Below are positions 56,775 through 64,000 of a stretch of 64,000 bases of DNA, one piece after another. The position numbers and the translations under genes were made by a program. Each line of letters starts with the position of its first letter. Positions within the stretch are counted from its first letter, which is position 1. Below the pieces are notes generated by a model. It did no database searches and was not told where the DNA came from. It was given only the letters and a program-made list of their open reading frames with translations. Source of the DNA: Methylotetracoccus oryzae (GTDB lineage Bacteria; Pseudomonadota; Gammaproteobacteria; Methylococcales; Methylococcaceae); NCBI RefSeq assembly GCF_006175985.1, contig NZ_SRSH01000002.1:124001-188000 (forward strand), in the 5' to 3' direction.

Positions 56775-57208
56775 ACGCTCCGCGGACGCGCGGCCGTGGC
56801 CGGCGCCGGGCGATGTCGGAAATCAACGTCGTTCCCTATATCGACGTTTCGCTGGTGCTGCTGATCATCTTCATGGTTACGGCGCCGATGCTGCAGACCG
56901 GAGTGGACGTCGATCTGCCCGACGCCAACGCCAAACCCATCGACGCCCAGGCGGAATTACCGGTTCTGGTAACCATCGACGCCCAGGGCAACCTGTTCAT
57001 CGACGTCGGCAATCAGGGTGATCGGCCGGTCGCGGCAGAGGCCTTGACGCGTCAGATTCAGGCGGCGCTCGCCCGCAAACCAGGCCGGGCCGTGTTGATA
57101 CGGGGCGATCGGGCCGTGGACTACGGTCGGGTGATCACGGTGATGGCAGCGCTGAAGGAGGCCGGTGTGCCCAACGTCGGCCTGATGACACGCCCAATCG
57201 AGCAATGA
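56771..57208 (+). CDS. tolR: Tol-Pal system protein TolR
   Basis: A 145-residue ExbD/TolR protein with one N-terminal helix. It contains the proton-carrying Asp in VVPYIDVSLVLLIIFMV and a periplasmic domain. It gates the TolQ channel. ATGA overlaps with tolQ and tolA. Confidence 0.96.
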   Translation: MNAPRTRGRGRRRAMSEINVVPYIDVSLVLLIIFMVTAPMLQTGVDVDLPDANAKPIDAQAELPVLVTIDAQGNLFIDVGNQGDRPVAAEALTRQIQAALARKPGRAVLIRGDRAVDYGRVITVMAALKEAGVPNVGLMTRPIEQ

Positions 57209-58563
57209 CCGCACCGTCCGCGCGCGGCCGGGCCGTGTCGTTCGGGTGGTCGGTCCTGGTGCACCTCCTGTTGCTGATGCTCCTGGTGTTTCGGTTCGAC
57301 CGGGTAACGGAGGTGAGGCCGCCCGCCCAACCTGAAATCATCGAGGCTCACGTCGTCGAGTCCGCGCCGGTGAAGTCGCGCACGAGACCGCCGCGTTCGA
57401 TCCCGGCGCTACCCGAAGCTACACCTCGCGAGGAGCCCGCAACGGCGGCCGGTCCTGAAGACGCAGGTGGTCAGGCGGTGCGCCCGGTCGAGGTACCGCC
57501 CGAAGAGACAGCGCCGTCGAGTCCGGATCCTGCCGAAAAGGCTGCGGCTAGCCGCCGAAACGAGGAGGCGCGCCAACAGGCCCGGGTGCAGGAACGGAAT
57601 GAGGAGGCGCAGCGTCGCCGTCGCGAGCTGGAACACGAGGCGGCCCGGAACGCGGCCCGCGCGCAGGCGGAGCTTCAGGCGCGGGCTGCCAAGGAACAGG
57701 CCGAGCGTGCGCGAGCCGAGCGGCTCCGCAAGGCGGAACACGAGGCGGCGGCCCAGGCTGAGCGCGAGGAGCAGGCCGCAAAGGCCGCACGGATGAAAGC
57801 CGAGGCCGAAAGTCGCGCCCACGCCGAAGCTGTGCAGAAAGCCGAACGGACTGCGCGAGAGAAAGCCGCACGGGAGTCTGCTGCGAAGTCCGAGCGCGAG
57901 GCGGCTGCCCGCGCCCAGTCGAAACGGGAGGCCGGGGAGCGCGATGCGCTGGCGGCTCGCGCCAAGGAAGAAGCTGAACTCAGGGACAAGGCCGCGGCGG
58001 AACTGGCAGCGCGGCGGCAGGCGGAGCGGGACGCGAAGGAGCAGGCGGACCGGGCGGCGGCACGAGCCAAGGCTGAAGCTGCAGCGAAGGCCGCCGCTGA
58101 AAAGGCCGCGAAGGAACAGGCCGCGCAGGCCCGGGCCGAAGCCGAATTGCAGCAGAGGCTGGAAAAGGACGCCCAGGAGCGTGCCGCGGCCGTGGAGCGG
58201 CGGGAACGACAGGAACGCGAGCGGGCCCTGCGCGAACAGTTGGCGCAGGAAGCCGAGGCCGGGGACGAGGCCCGTATCGATGATGCCGCCCAGCAATGGG
58301 CGATTAGCAAGATCAAGCCGCGCATCAAGGCCCGTTGGGTCCGGCCGCCTTCAGCGGGCCGCGGTATGTCCTGTAAAATGCGTGTCAGCACCGACGCCGG
58401 TGGGCAGGTAACCGGCGTGGTACTCGGCAGTTGTTCCGGGGACGCGGCGTTCGCCCGTTCGGCCGAAGCCGCGGTCATGAAGGCTTCACCCTTGCCGATG
58501 CCGCCCGATCCCCGCGTGTCGGCCCGGTTGCGTTCCTTTCAGATCACCTTTCAACCCGAATAG
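57205..58563 (+). CDS. tolA: Tol-Pal system protein TolA
   Basis: Spans the periplasm from TolQR to Pal and TolB. The 452-residue protein has an N-terminal membrane helix (about 13-30) and a Pro-rich stretch. A very long Ala/Glu/Arg/Lys-rich helix spans about 100-355 (domain II). The C-terminal domain III has two Cys (SCKMRV and GSCSGD) placed as in other TolA. Length is similar to E. coli TolA (421). The repetitive helix makes its exact length prone to variation. Confidence 0.95.
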   Translation: MTAPSARGRAVSFGWSVLVHLLLLMLLVFRFDRVTEVRPPAQPEIIEAHVVESAPVKSRTRPPRSIPALPEATPREEPATAAGPEDAGGQAVRPVEVPPEETAPSSPDPAEKAAASRRNEEARQQARVQERNEEAQRRRRELEHEAARNAARAQAELQARAAKEQAERARAERLRKAEHEAAAQAEREEQAAKAARMKAEAESRAHAEAVQKAERTAREKAARESAAKSEREAAARAQSKREAGERDALAARAKEEAELRDKAAAELAARRQAERDAKEQADRAAARAKAEAAAKAAAEKAAKEQAAQARAEAELQQRLEKDAQERAAAVERRERQERERALREQLAQEAEAGDEARIDDAAQQWAISKIKPRIKARWVRPPSAGRGMSCKMRVSTDAGGQVTGVVLGSCSGDAAFARSAEAAVMKASPLPMPPDPRVSARLRSFQITFQPE

Positions 58564-58564
58564 C

Positions 58565-59872
58565 ATGCGTCAGCCCCATTCCCGTCGTCGCTTCGCAGCC
58601 CGTCTCTGGTGCTTGTTCGCGGGCATCTGCTGGCTCGGTCTCGCGGTGGCCGAGGTATCGCTGAAGATCACCGAGGGCGTGGAGGGTGCAACGCCGATTG
58701 CTGTGGTCCCGTTCGGTGGCGCCCAGGGTGGCGACAACATCGGCGCCATCGTCGCCGCCGATCTCGAGCGCAGCGGGCGGTTCACGCCACTGCCCGTCAG
58801 CGCCATGCTGGAGCAGCCGACGCAGCCTTCGGAAGTCCGGCTCCGTAGCTGGCAGACCCTCGGGCAGGATTATCTGGTGATAGGGCGGGTGCAGCCCGGA
58901 GGTGGCGAGCGCTACGTGGCTGAGTTCTCCCTTTACGACGTGCTGAAGGATGCGCCACTGCTGGAGCAGCGCTTGCCCTTCGCGGGCGCCGAGCAACGCC
59001 GCGCCGCGCATCGTATTGCGGACATCATCTACCAGCAGCTGACCGGTGAGGCCGGTGGGTTCGCCGCTCCGGTGGCTTTCGTGACCGTCAGCGGCCGCAG
59101 TGCGCAGGAGCGGAAATACCAGCTGCAGATCGCCGACGCGGATGGTTTTGGAGCACACACCGTCTTGAGTTCGCGAGAGCCGATCATGTCCCCGGCCTGG
59201 TCGCCGGACGGCACCCGTCTGGCCTACGTGTCGTTCGAGCAGGGGAGTTCGGCCGTGTATGTGCAGACACTCGCCACCGGTGCCCGGGTCGTCGTGTCCG
59301 AGCGCAAAGGAATCAACGGCGCACCGGCTTGGTCGCCCAGCGGACAGGAACTGGCGCTGACCCTGTCCAAGGACGGGAACCCGGACATCTATGTGATGGC
59401 GATCGACAGTCGCGCGCTGCGCCGGCTGACGGATTCCCCCGGGATCGACACCGAGCCGGCCTGGTCGCCTGACGGGCGGAGCATCGTGTTCACGTCCGAC
59501 CGGGGCGGACGCCCCCAGCTCTACCGGATGTCGGCAGCTGGCGGACAGGCCCAGCGCATCAGTTACGAGGGGGACTACAACGCACGCGGGGCGTACTCTC
59601 CGGACGGCCGTTACCTGGCGATGGTTAACGGGTCTGGCGGTCGCTATCGCATTGCGGTGATGAACCTGGCGACGGGTGCGCTGACGCACGTCAGTCGTGG
59701 CCCGCTCGACGAATCGCCCGGTTTCTCGCCCAACGGCCGCATGCTGCTCTATGCGGCGCGCATAGACGGTGCCGCGCGGCTGGTGGCGACGCCGCTTGCG
59801 GGTGGACGGGAGCAGGTGCTGCAGATCGGCCCGGCCGACGCACGCCAGCCGGCCTGGTCGCCGCGGGAGTAA
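58565..59872 (+). CDS. tolB: Tol-Pal system protein TolB
   Basis: Periplasmic beta-propeller that docks on Pal. The 435-residue protein has a signal peptide (cleaved near AVA-E, about residue 29), the N-terminal alpha/beta domain (TPIAVVPFGG), and WD40-like propeller blades with repeated PAWSPDG motifs (PIMSPAWSPDGTRLAYV, EPAWSPDGRSIVFTSDRGG). It starts 1 bp after the tolA stop. Confidence 0.97.
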   Translation: MRQPHSRRRFAARLWCLFAGICWLGLAVAEVSLKITEGVEGATPIAVVPFGGAQGGDNIGAIVAADLERSGRFTPLPVSAMLEQPTQPSEVRLRSWQTLGQDYLVIGRVQPGGGERYVAEFSLYDVLKDAPLLEQRLPFAGAEQRRAAHRIADIIYQQLTGEAGGFAAPVAFVTVSGRSAQERKYQLQIADADGFGAHTVLSSREPIMSPAWSPDGTRLAYVSFEQGSSAVYVQTLATGARVVVSERKGINGAPAWSPSGQELALTLSKDGNPDIYVMAIDSRALRRLTDSPGIDTEPAWSPDGRSIVFTSDRGGRPQLYRMSAAGGQAQRISYEGDYNARGAYSPDGRYLAMVNGSGGRYRIAVMNLATGALTHVSRGPLDESPGFSPNGRMLLYAARIDGAARLVATPLAGGREQVLQIGPADARQPAWSPRE

Positions 59873-59946
59873 GTCATGGCGATCCGCCTTTGGCAGCCGG
59901 TTGCTGCCGTGTTTTTCACGAGGCGTGGCTCAAGCGAGGACACACA

Positions 59947-60495
59947 ATGGCCTTGAAGTTCTGGAATGGCGCGGCCTGCCTGGTCATCATCGCCTTTCAG
60001 GGGTGCAGTTCGTCCGGAACCAAGCCCGAGGCTGCGGCTCAGTCAGGCTCCGGGCGCGGCGGTGCGGCGCAAGTCGGCCGCTATGACCCCGCCGACGCGG
60101 CGGCGCAGGGGCAGCAGCGTGCGCGCGGAGCAGCCGATGCCGCCATGGGCTACCGGGCCCCGTCTGAACGCGTGATTTATTTCGAGTACGATAGCGACGA
60201 CGTACTACCGGAATACGTGCCGCTCATCAACGCACACGCGGCGTATCTGAGCGCCAACCCGAAGCGTGTCGCCACGCTCGAGGGTCATGCCGATGAGCGC
60301 GGCTCCTCCGAATACAATGTCGGGCTGGGAGAACAGCGGGCAAGGGCGGTCGCCCGCATGCTGGGACTGCAGGGTGTGTCGGAAGGCCAGTTGCAGATCG
60401 TCAGTTACGGCGAGGAGAAGGCGGCCGACCTCGGGCATGATGAGGCGGCCTGGCAGCGTAACCGCCGGGTTGAAATCAACTATACGGGACGTTAA
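59947..60495 (+). CDS. pal: Peptidoglycan-associated lipoprotein Pal
   Basis: Outer-membrane lipoprotein anchored to peptidoglycan by an OmpA-like domain. The 182-residue precursor has a lipobox AFQGC (Cys 20), a short linker, and the OmpA_C motif LEGHADERGSSEYNVGLGEQRA with the Asp and Arg that bind diaminopimelate. GAGGACAC precedes ATG 59947, 74 bp after tolB. Confidence 0.97.
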   Translation: MALKFWNGAACLVIIAFQGCSSSGTKPEAAAQSGSGRGGAAQVGRYDPADAAAQGQQRARGAADAAMGYRAPSERVIYFEYDSDDVLPEYVPLINAHAAYLSANPKRVATLEGHADERGSSEYNVGLGEQRARAVARMLGLQGVSEGQLQIVSYGEEKAADLGHDEAAWQRNRRVEINYTGR

Positions 60496-60498
60496 GCG

Positions 60499-61416
60499 AT
60501 GCGTGGATACCTGATCGTGGTAGTGGCGGGGCTGGGTCTGGCGATGCAGGCCGGTGCCCTCCGGGCAGCGGAACCTTACGACGTGTACGATCGTGCTGCC
60601 GGGTACGGGGTCGATACGCTCGAGCGCCGCGTGGAAAAGCTCGAGAAGAAACTCTCCGGCCAAGCCCTGAGCGGCATCAATGAACAAGTCGATCGGCTGC
60701 AGTCCGAGGTACAGCGGCTGCGCGGTGAACTCGAGAAAGCGACCAACGAAATCGCGCGGGTCAAAAAGTTGCAGAAGGAGGAGTTCGCCGATCTGGAAGC
60801 GAAGCTGCAGCAATTCGGCAAGGCGCAGACCGATCTGCAGACTCAGGTTCAGGCGCTGACTCCGCCCGCTCCCGCTACGGCGCCCGGCACGGTGCCCGGC
60901 GACGGCAGCGCGCCGATACCTGGGCAGCCGACCGATCCGGCGGCAGCAGTTCCGGGGCAGGCTCCGCCTCCCGGGACAGCGCCTGCCGATCCGGCCGCTG
61001 CGCAGACTGCAGCGGCTCCGCCCGCCGTCGCACCGCGGGAAGCGGCTTACCAGAAGGCTTTCGGAATTCTGAAGGAAGGCCGCTATCCGGAGGCCATACG
61101 GGAGCTTAAGGCATTCCTGACGGCATACCCGAGTGGGGAATATTCCGACAACGCGCAGTACTGGCTGGCTGAAGCTTTTTACGTGACGAAAGACCCAGCG
61201 GCGGCGCGCAGCGCCTTCGACACGGTCATCAAGAGTTATCCGCAGAGTTCGAAAGTCGCCGACGCCATGCTGAAGCTCGGCTTCATCGACTACGACATCG
61301 GGCAGTACGCGCAGGCTCGCGCGACGCTGAGCGAGGTCATGCGGACTTATCCGAACTCCAGCGCCGCAAAGCTGGCGGAAAAGCGGCTCGAGCGGATGCA
61401 GCAGGAAGGGCGATAG
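60499..61416 (+). CDS. cpoB: Cell division coordinator CpoB (YbgF)
   Basis: Periplasmic TPR protein that links Tol-Pal to PBP1B during division. The 305-residue precursor has a signal peptide (about 1-24) and an N-terminal coiled coil at 37-95 that trimerises in relatives. It also has an Ala/Pro-rich linker (about 112-172) and three C-terminal TPR-like repeats at 178-303 (YQKAFGILKEGRYPEAIREL). It follows pal by 3 bp and ends the operon. Confidence 0.96.
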   Translation: MRGYLIVVVAGLGLAMQAGALRAAEPYDVYDRAAGYGVDTLERRVEKLEKKLSGQALSGINEQVDRLQSEVQRLRGELEKATNEIARVKKLQKEEFADLEAKLQQFGKAQTDLQTQVQALTPPAPATAPGTVPGDGSAPIPGQPTDPAAAVPGQAPPPGTAPADPAAAQTAAAPPAVAPREAAYQKAFGILKEGRYPEAIRELKAFLTAYPSGEYSDNAQYWLAEAFYVTKDPAAARSAFDTVIKSYPQSSKVADAMLKLGFIDYDIGQYAQARATLSEVMRTYPNSSAAKLAEKRLERMQQEGR

Positions 61417-61433
61417 CCGAGCGATGATTGGGG

Positions 61434-61467
61434 TAACCGGCGGCCGTCGAGGACGCGCCGCCGGTTA
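61434..61467. terminator. Hairpin between convergent cpoB and FKBP genes
   Basis: Perfect 11-bp inverted repeat TAACCGGCGGC / GCCGCCGGTTA with a 12-base loop, in the 84-bp gap between the two stop codons. This is the strongest stem in the window and is probably used by both transcripts. Confidence 0.55.
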
Positions 61468-61500
61468 TGGGGACCGGGCCGAGACCCCGTCCGTGTGTTC

Positions 61501-62223
61501 TTACTTCTTTTTCGGTTTCGCCTTGGCTTCGGCGGCCGGCTTTTCGATGCCGAGCAACTCCACCTCGAACACCAGCGTGCTGTTCGGCGGGATTGGTCCG
61601 ACGCCCGCTTCGCCATAGGCCAGAGCGGCCGGGATGAAGAGCTGCCACTTCGAACCTTCGCCCATCAACTGCAGGCCTTCCGTCCAGCCCTTGATGACCT
61701 GATCCACACGGAACGAGGCCGGCTCGCCCCGCTTGTACGAGCTGTCGAATTCCGTGCCATCCGTCAGCGTTCCCTTGTAATGCACTTTCACGGTGTCGCT
61801 GGCCTTGGGTTTCGGACCTTTGCCTTCCGTGACGACGAGATACTGCAGACCGCTGGGCAGCTTCACAACGCCGGGCTTCTTGGCATTTTCGTCAAGGAAG
61901 GTCTGGCCAGCCTTCAGATTCTTGTCGCCGGCTTCCTTTTGCGCGGCTTGCGCCTTCTCGGTCAGGCTCTTCCGCAGATCGGCCATCGTCTTGGCCATGG
62001 CTTCATCGGTCATGGCGGATTTAGCGCCGGACATGGCATCCTGAATGCCTTTCGTGAAGACCTCGGGATTTACCTCGACGCCCTGCTTCTTGAAGTCGCC
62101 GCCGATCTGGTGGCCAATGCTGTAGCTCACGCGGTCCTTTTCGTCCTTGAATGCGGCCTCGTCGGCATAAGCCACGCCGGTGAGCCCGATGATCGAGGCC
62201 GTGACGGTCAGAACATGTTTCAT
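61501..62223 (-). CDS. FKBP-type peptidyl-prolyl isomerase (FkpA/Mip-like)
   Basis: Periplasmic isomerase and chaperone. The 240-residue precursor has a signal peptide ([20 protein letters not shown]), an N-terminal helical dimerisation domain (about 22-130; [19 protein letters not shown]), and a C-terminal FKBP domain (about 140-228; [36 protein letters not shown]). The tail is Lys/Ala-rich. GAAGGAG precedes ATG 62223. It is convergent with cpoB. Confidence 0.95.
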   Translation of the reverse strand: MKHVLTVTASIIGLTGVAYADEAAFKDEKDRVSYSIGHQIGGDFKKQGVEVNPEVFTKGIQDAMSGAKSAMTDEAMAKTMADLRKSLTEKAQAAQKEAGDKNLKAGQTFLDENAKKPGVVKLPSGLQYLVVTEGKGPKPKASDTVKVHYKGTLTDGTEFDSSYKRGEPASFRVDQVIKGWTEGLQLMGEGSKWQLFIPAALAYGEAGVGPIPPNSTLVFEVELLGIEKPAAEAKAKPKKK

Positions 62224-62769
62224 TCTTGCTCCTTCAGTAGTGGGCATGTGGGTAAAGGATTCCTTGGCTTCCTGTCGCGAGCGCGGCATGGTGGGGATCG
62301 AGACCTTCGCAAGGACTCCTCCCTGTTGTCGCCAGCGCCCAGCGCGGCGCAACATTGTCGCAGGATGTGCCGCAGCGTGCACTCATCGGCTCGCTGGGCC
62401 GAGCCTTGCGGGCGATACTGGATTGGAACGGTGTCCGACGCTCCGCAGAGAACGGGCAACGTTGAAAACAGGGGTCCCTCTGTTCCTGGGTCGGGCCTTC
62501 GGACTCAACTCCCCCTTGATCGATCGGCCCAAAGCGGACATCATCCGCGCTGGCTTTGACCCGGCGGCGACGCACGGAGCCCGCGAGGCCCGATGTCTTC
62601 GCCACCGACTGCTGCAGTGCAGCCCGTATCTCGGTCGCAGCTATCGCGTTTTGCGCTCAACGCGTGGGATATCCCGATAGCGGCGCCGTTCCGACGCACT
62701 GGCTATCGCCTCATGCCCAGAAGCGGATGAGCGTGCCGAGCTGACCCTACCATCGCAGGATCCGTAACA
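62224..62769. other. 546-bp divergent gap between FKBP and gltX genes
   Basis: I see no ORF with coding character, no tRNA and no family RNA. It must hold the promoters of both flanking genes. GC-rich, with only weak stems. Confidence 0.45.
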
Positions 62770-64000
62770 ATGACGATACGCACTCGATTCGCCCCCAGTC
62801 CGACGGGTTATCTCCACATCGGTGGGGCGCGAACCGCGTTATTCTCCTGGCTTTATGCACGCCGGCATGGCGGGACCTTCGTGCTTCGCATCGAGGACAC
62901 CGATCTGGAGCGGTCAACCGCCGAGTCGGTCAATGCGATTCTTGAAGGGATGACGTGGCTCGGACTGGAGTACGACGAAGGGCCGTTTTACCAGACGGAA
63001 CGCTTCGACCGGTATCGCCAGGTCACACAACAGTTGCTCGATGAGGGCAAGGCCTACAAATGCTACTGCACCAGGGAGGAACTGGATGCCATGCGGGCGG
63101 ATCAGATGGCCCGCAAGGAGAAACCCCGTTACGATGGACGCTGCCGCAACCGCAGCGAGCCGCGCCCGGGCGTCGAACCCGTGGTGCGGTTCCGCAATCC
63201 TGACGAAGGTCAGGTTACCATCGAGGATATGGTGCGCGGCCAGGTGCTGGTCTCGAATGCCGAACTCGACGATCTGATCATCGCGCGCTCGGACGGGACA
63301 CCGACCTACAATTTCACCGTCGTCGTGGACGATCTCGACATGGGCATCACGCATGTCATTCGGGGTGATGACCACCTCAGCAATACGCCACGCCAGATGA
63401 ACATTTTGGCGGCATTGGGTGCGCCGCTGCCGCGGTATGCGCATGTGCCGATGATTCTCGGCGCGGACGGCTCGCGCCTGTCGAAGCGCCATGGTGCGGT
63501 TAGCGTGATGCAATACCGGGACGACGGTTATCTGCCGGAGGCGGTGCTGAACTATCTGGTGCGTCTGGGCTGGTCTCATGGCGATCAGGAAGTGTTCTCG
63601 GTCGACGAGATGATCGAACTGTTCGACCTGGGGCAGATCAACCATTCGGCTTCGAGCTTCAATCCCGACAAGCTGCTGTGGCTGAACCATCACTACCTGA
63701 TGCACGGCGACCCCTTGCATGTCGCCCATCATCTGCGTTGGCATCTGGGTCAGCTGGGCATCGATCCGACCGACGGCCCTGATCCGGTCGAGATCGTCAA
63801 GGCACAGCGCGAACGCTGCAAGACCCTGGTCGACATGGCCAGGCACAGCGCGTTCTTCTACCGCGATTTCGCCGCGTACGACGAGAAGGCCGCGCAGAAG
63901 AATTTCGCCGGCGACGCGCCGCGGGTGTTGGAGGCGTTGCGGGCGGCGCTTTCGGATCTGTCGGACTGGCAGCGCGAGGCCATACATGGGGTGCTGGCCT
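62770..64000 (+). CDS. gltX: Glutamate--tRNA ligase (3' end outside window)
   Basis: Class I aminoacyl-tRNA synthetase charging tRNA-Glu. The visible 410 residues start [19 protein letters not shown] with the HIGH motif (LHIGG). They contain a zinc-site-like Cys set (CYC ... YDGRC) and the KMSKS-type loop GSRLSKRHG. The anticodon-binding domain begins at about 330. The gene runs off the right edge; family proteins are about 470 residues. The Cys set suggests the E. coli-like GluRS rather than the YadB fragment. Confidence 0.96.
   Translation, partial: MTIRTRFAPSPTGYLHIGGARTALFSWLYARRHGGTFVLRIEDTDLERSTAESVNAILEGMTWLGLEYDEGPFYQTERFDRYRQVTQQLLDEGKAYKCYCTREELDAMRADQMARKEKPRYDGRCRNRSEPRPGVEPVVRFRNPDEGQVTIEDMVRGQVLVSNAELDDLIIARSDGTPTYNFTVVVDDLDMGITHVIRGDDHLSNTPRQMNILAALGAPLPRYAHVPMILGADGSRLSKRHGAVSVMQYRDDGYLPEAVLNYLVRLGWSHGDQEVFSVDEMIELFDLGQINHSASSFNPDKLLWLNHHYLMHGDPLHVAHHLRWHLGQLGIDPTDGPDPVEIVKAQRERCKTLVDMARHSAFFYRDFAAYDEKAAQKNFAGDAPRVLEALRAALSDLSDWQREAIHGVLA

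Noticed and set aside
57505-58270. Repeat-like DNA with many similar Ala/Glu/Arg codons
   Set aside because: Explained as the long helical domain II of TolA; no nucleotide-level tandem repeat of fixed unit is visible.
62234-62605. Minus-strand ORF of 123 codons upstream of the FKBP gene
   Set aside because: Low-complexity, Arg/Ser/Pro-rich product without motif or ribosome site; better treated as intergenic.
1-64000. Search by eye for CRISPR arrays, insertion sequences, prophage or toxin-antitoxin genes
   Set aside because: No regularly spaced repeats, transposase motifs or phage genes were found; XerC is the chromosomal dimer-resolution recombinase by context, not an integrase.

Overview
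The window is a GC-rich, densely coded stretch of chromosome, most likely from a non-enteric gammaproteobacterium. I base this on gene order. gshB-tonB-algH-ruvX-pyrR-pyrB-pyrC', lptM-lysA-dapF-DUF484-xerC, mutY-yggX and yebC-ruvCAB-ybgC-tolQRAB-pal-cpoB are all arrangements known from Pseudomonas-like and purple-sulfur-type Gammaproteobacteria. I see no insertion sequence, prophage, CRISPR array, rRNA or recognisable tRNA. I cannot name the genus from the sequence alone.

Layout. 1-5.3 kb: glnE (nitrogen control), ilvE and a convergent DegQ/HtrA-type periplasmic protease. 5.6-6.1 kb: ribosomal protein operon rpmB-rpmG on the minus strand. 6.2-12 kb: gshB, a TonB-like protein, algH, ruvX, pyrR, pyrB and a dihydroorotase-like pyrC' that has lost most of its metal ligands. 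12.2-15.4 kb: a minus-strand pair of a Lon-like AAA+ protease and a universal-stress-like protein. 15.6-19.4 kb: rdgC, an L,D-transpeptidase with an insertion inside its catalytic domain, and mutY-yggX. 19.5-23.3 kb: the lptM-lysA-dapF-DUF484-xerC operon. 23.4-37.2 kb: single genes and small groups, namely DUF2333, darP, an AEC transporter, DUF3429, mtfA, smrA, an N-acetylhexosamine-kinase-like phosphotransferase, a DEDDh exonuclease, an Ap4A phosphorylase-like enzyme, a beta-CASP nuclease, a TraB/GumN protein, a Cys/His-rich membrane protein, GNAT, DUF123, a Nif3-like protein and a possible ferritin-like protein.

37.6-52.1 kb: a complete 13-gene nuo operon for respiratory complex I (nuoA, B, CD fused, E, F, G, H, I, J, K, L, M, N). 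It is of the Escherichia coli type, with very tight or overlapping junctions. 52.7-61.4 kb: yebC, the RuvCAB Holliday-junction machinery and the Tol-Pal envelope system. 61.5-62.2 kb: an FKBP-type periplasmic prolyl isomerase, convergent with cpoB. 62.8 kb to the end: gltX, cut off by the window edge.

Most of the window is housekeeping: respiration, pyrimidine and lysine synthesis, recombination and repair, and envelope integrity. I found no convincing new multi-gene system. The points that deserve a second look are the ligand-depleted PyrC', the interrupted YkuD domain, the coupled Lon-like/stress-protein pair, the Cys/His-rich membrane protein, and the 0.65-kb gap after nuoN with a possible small gene.
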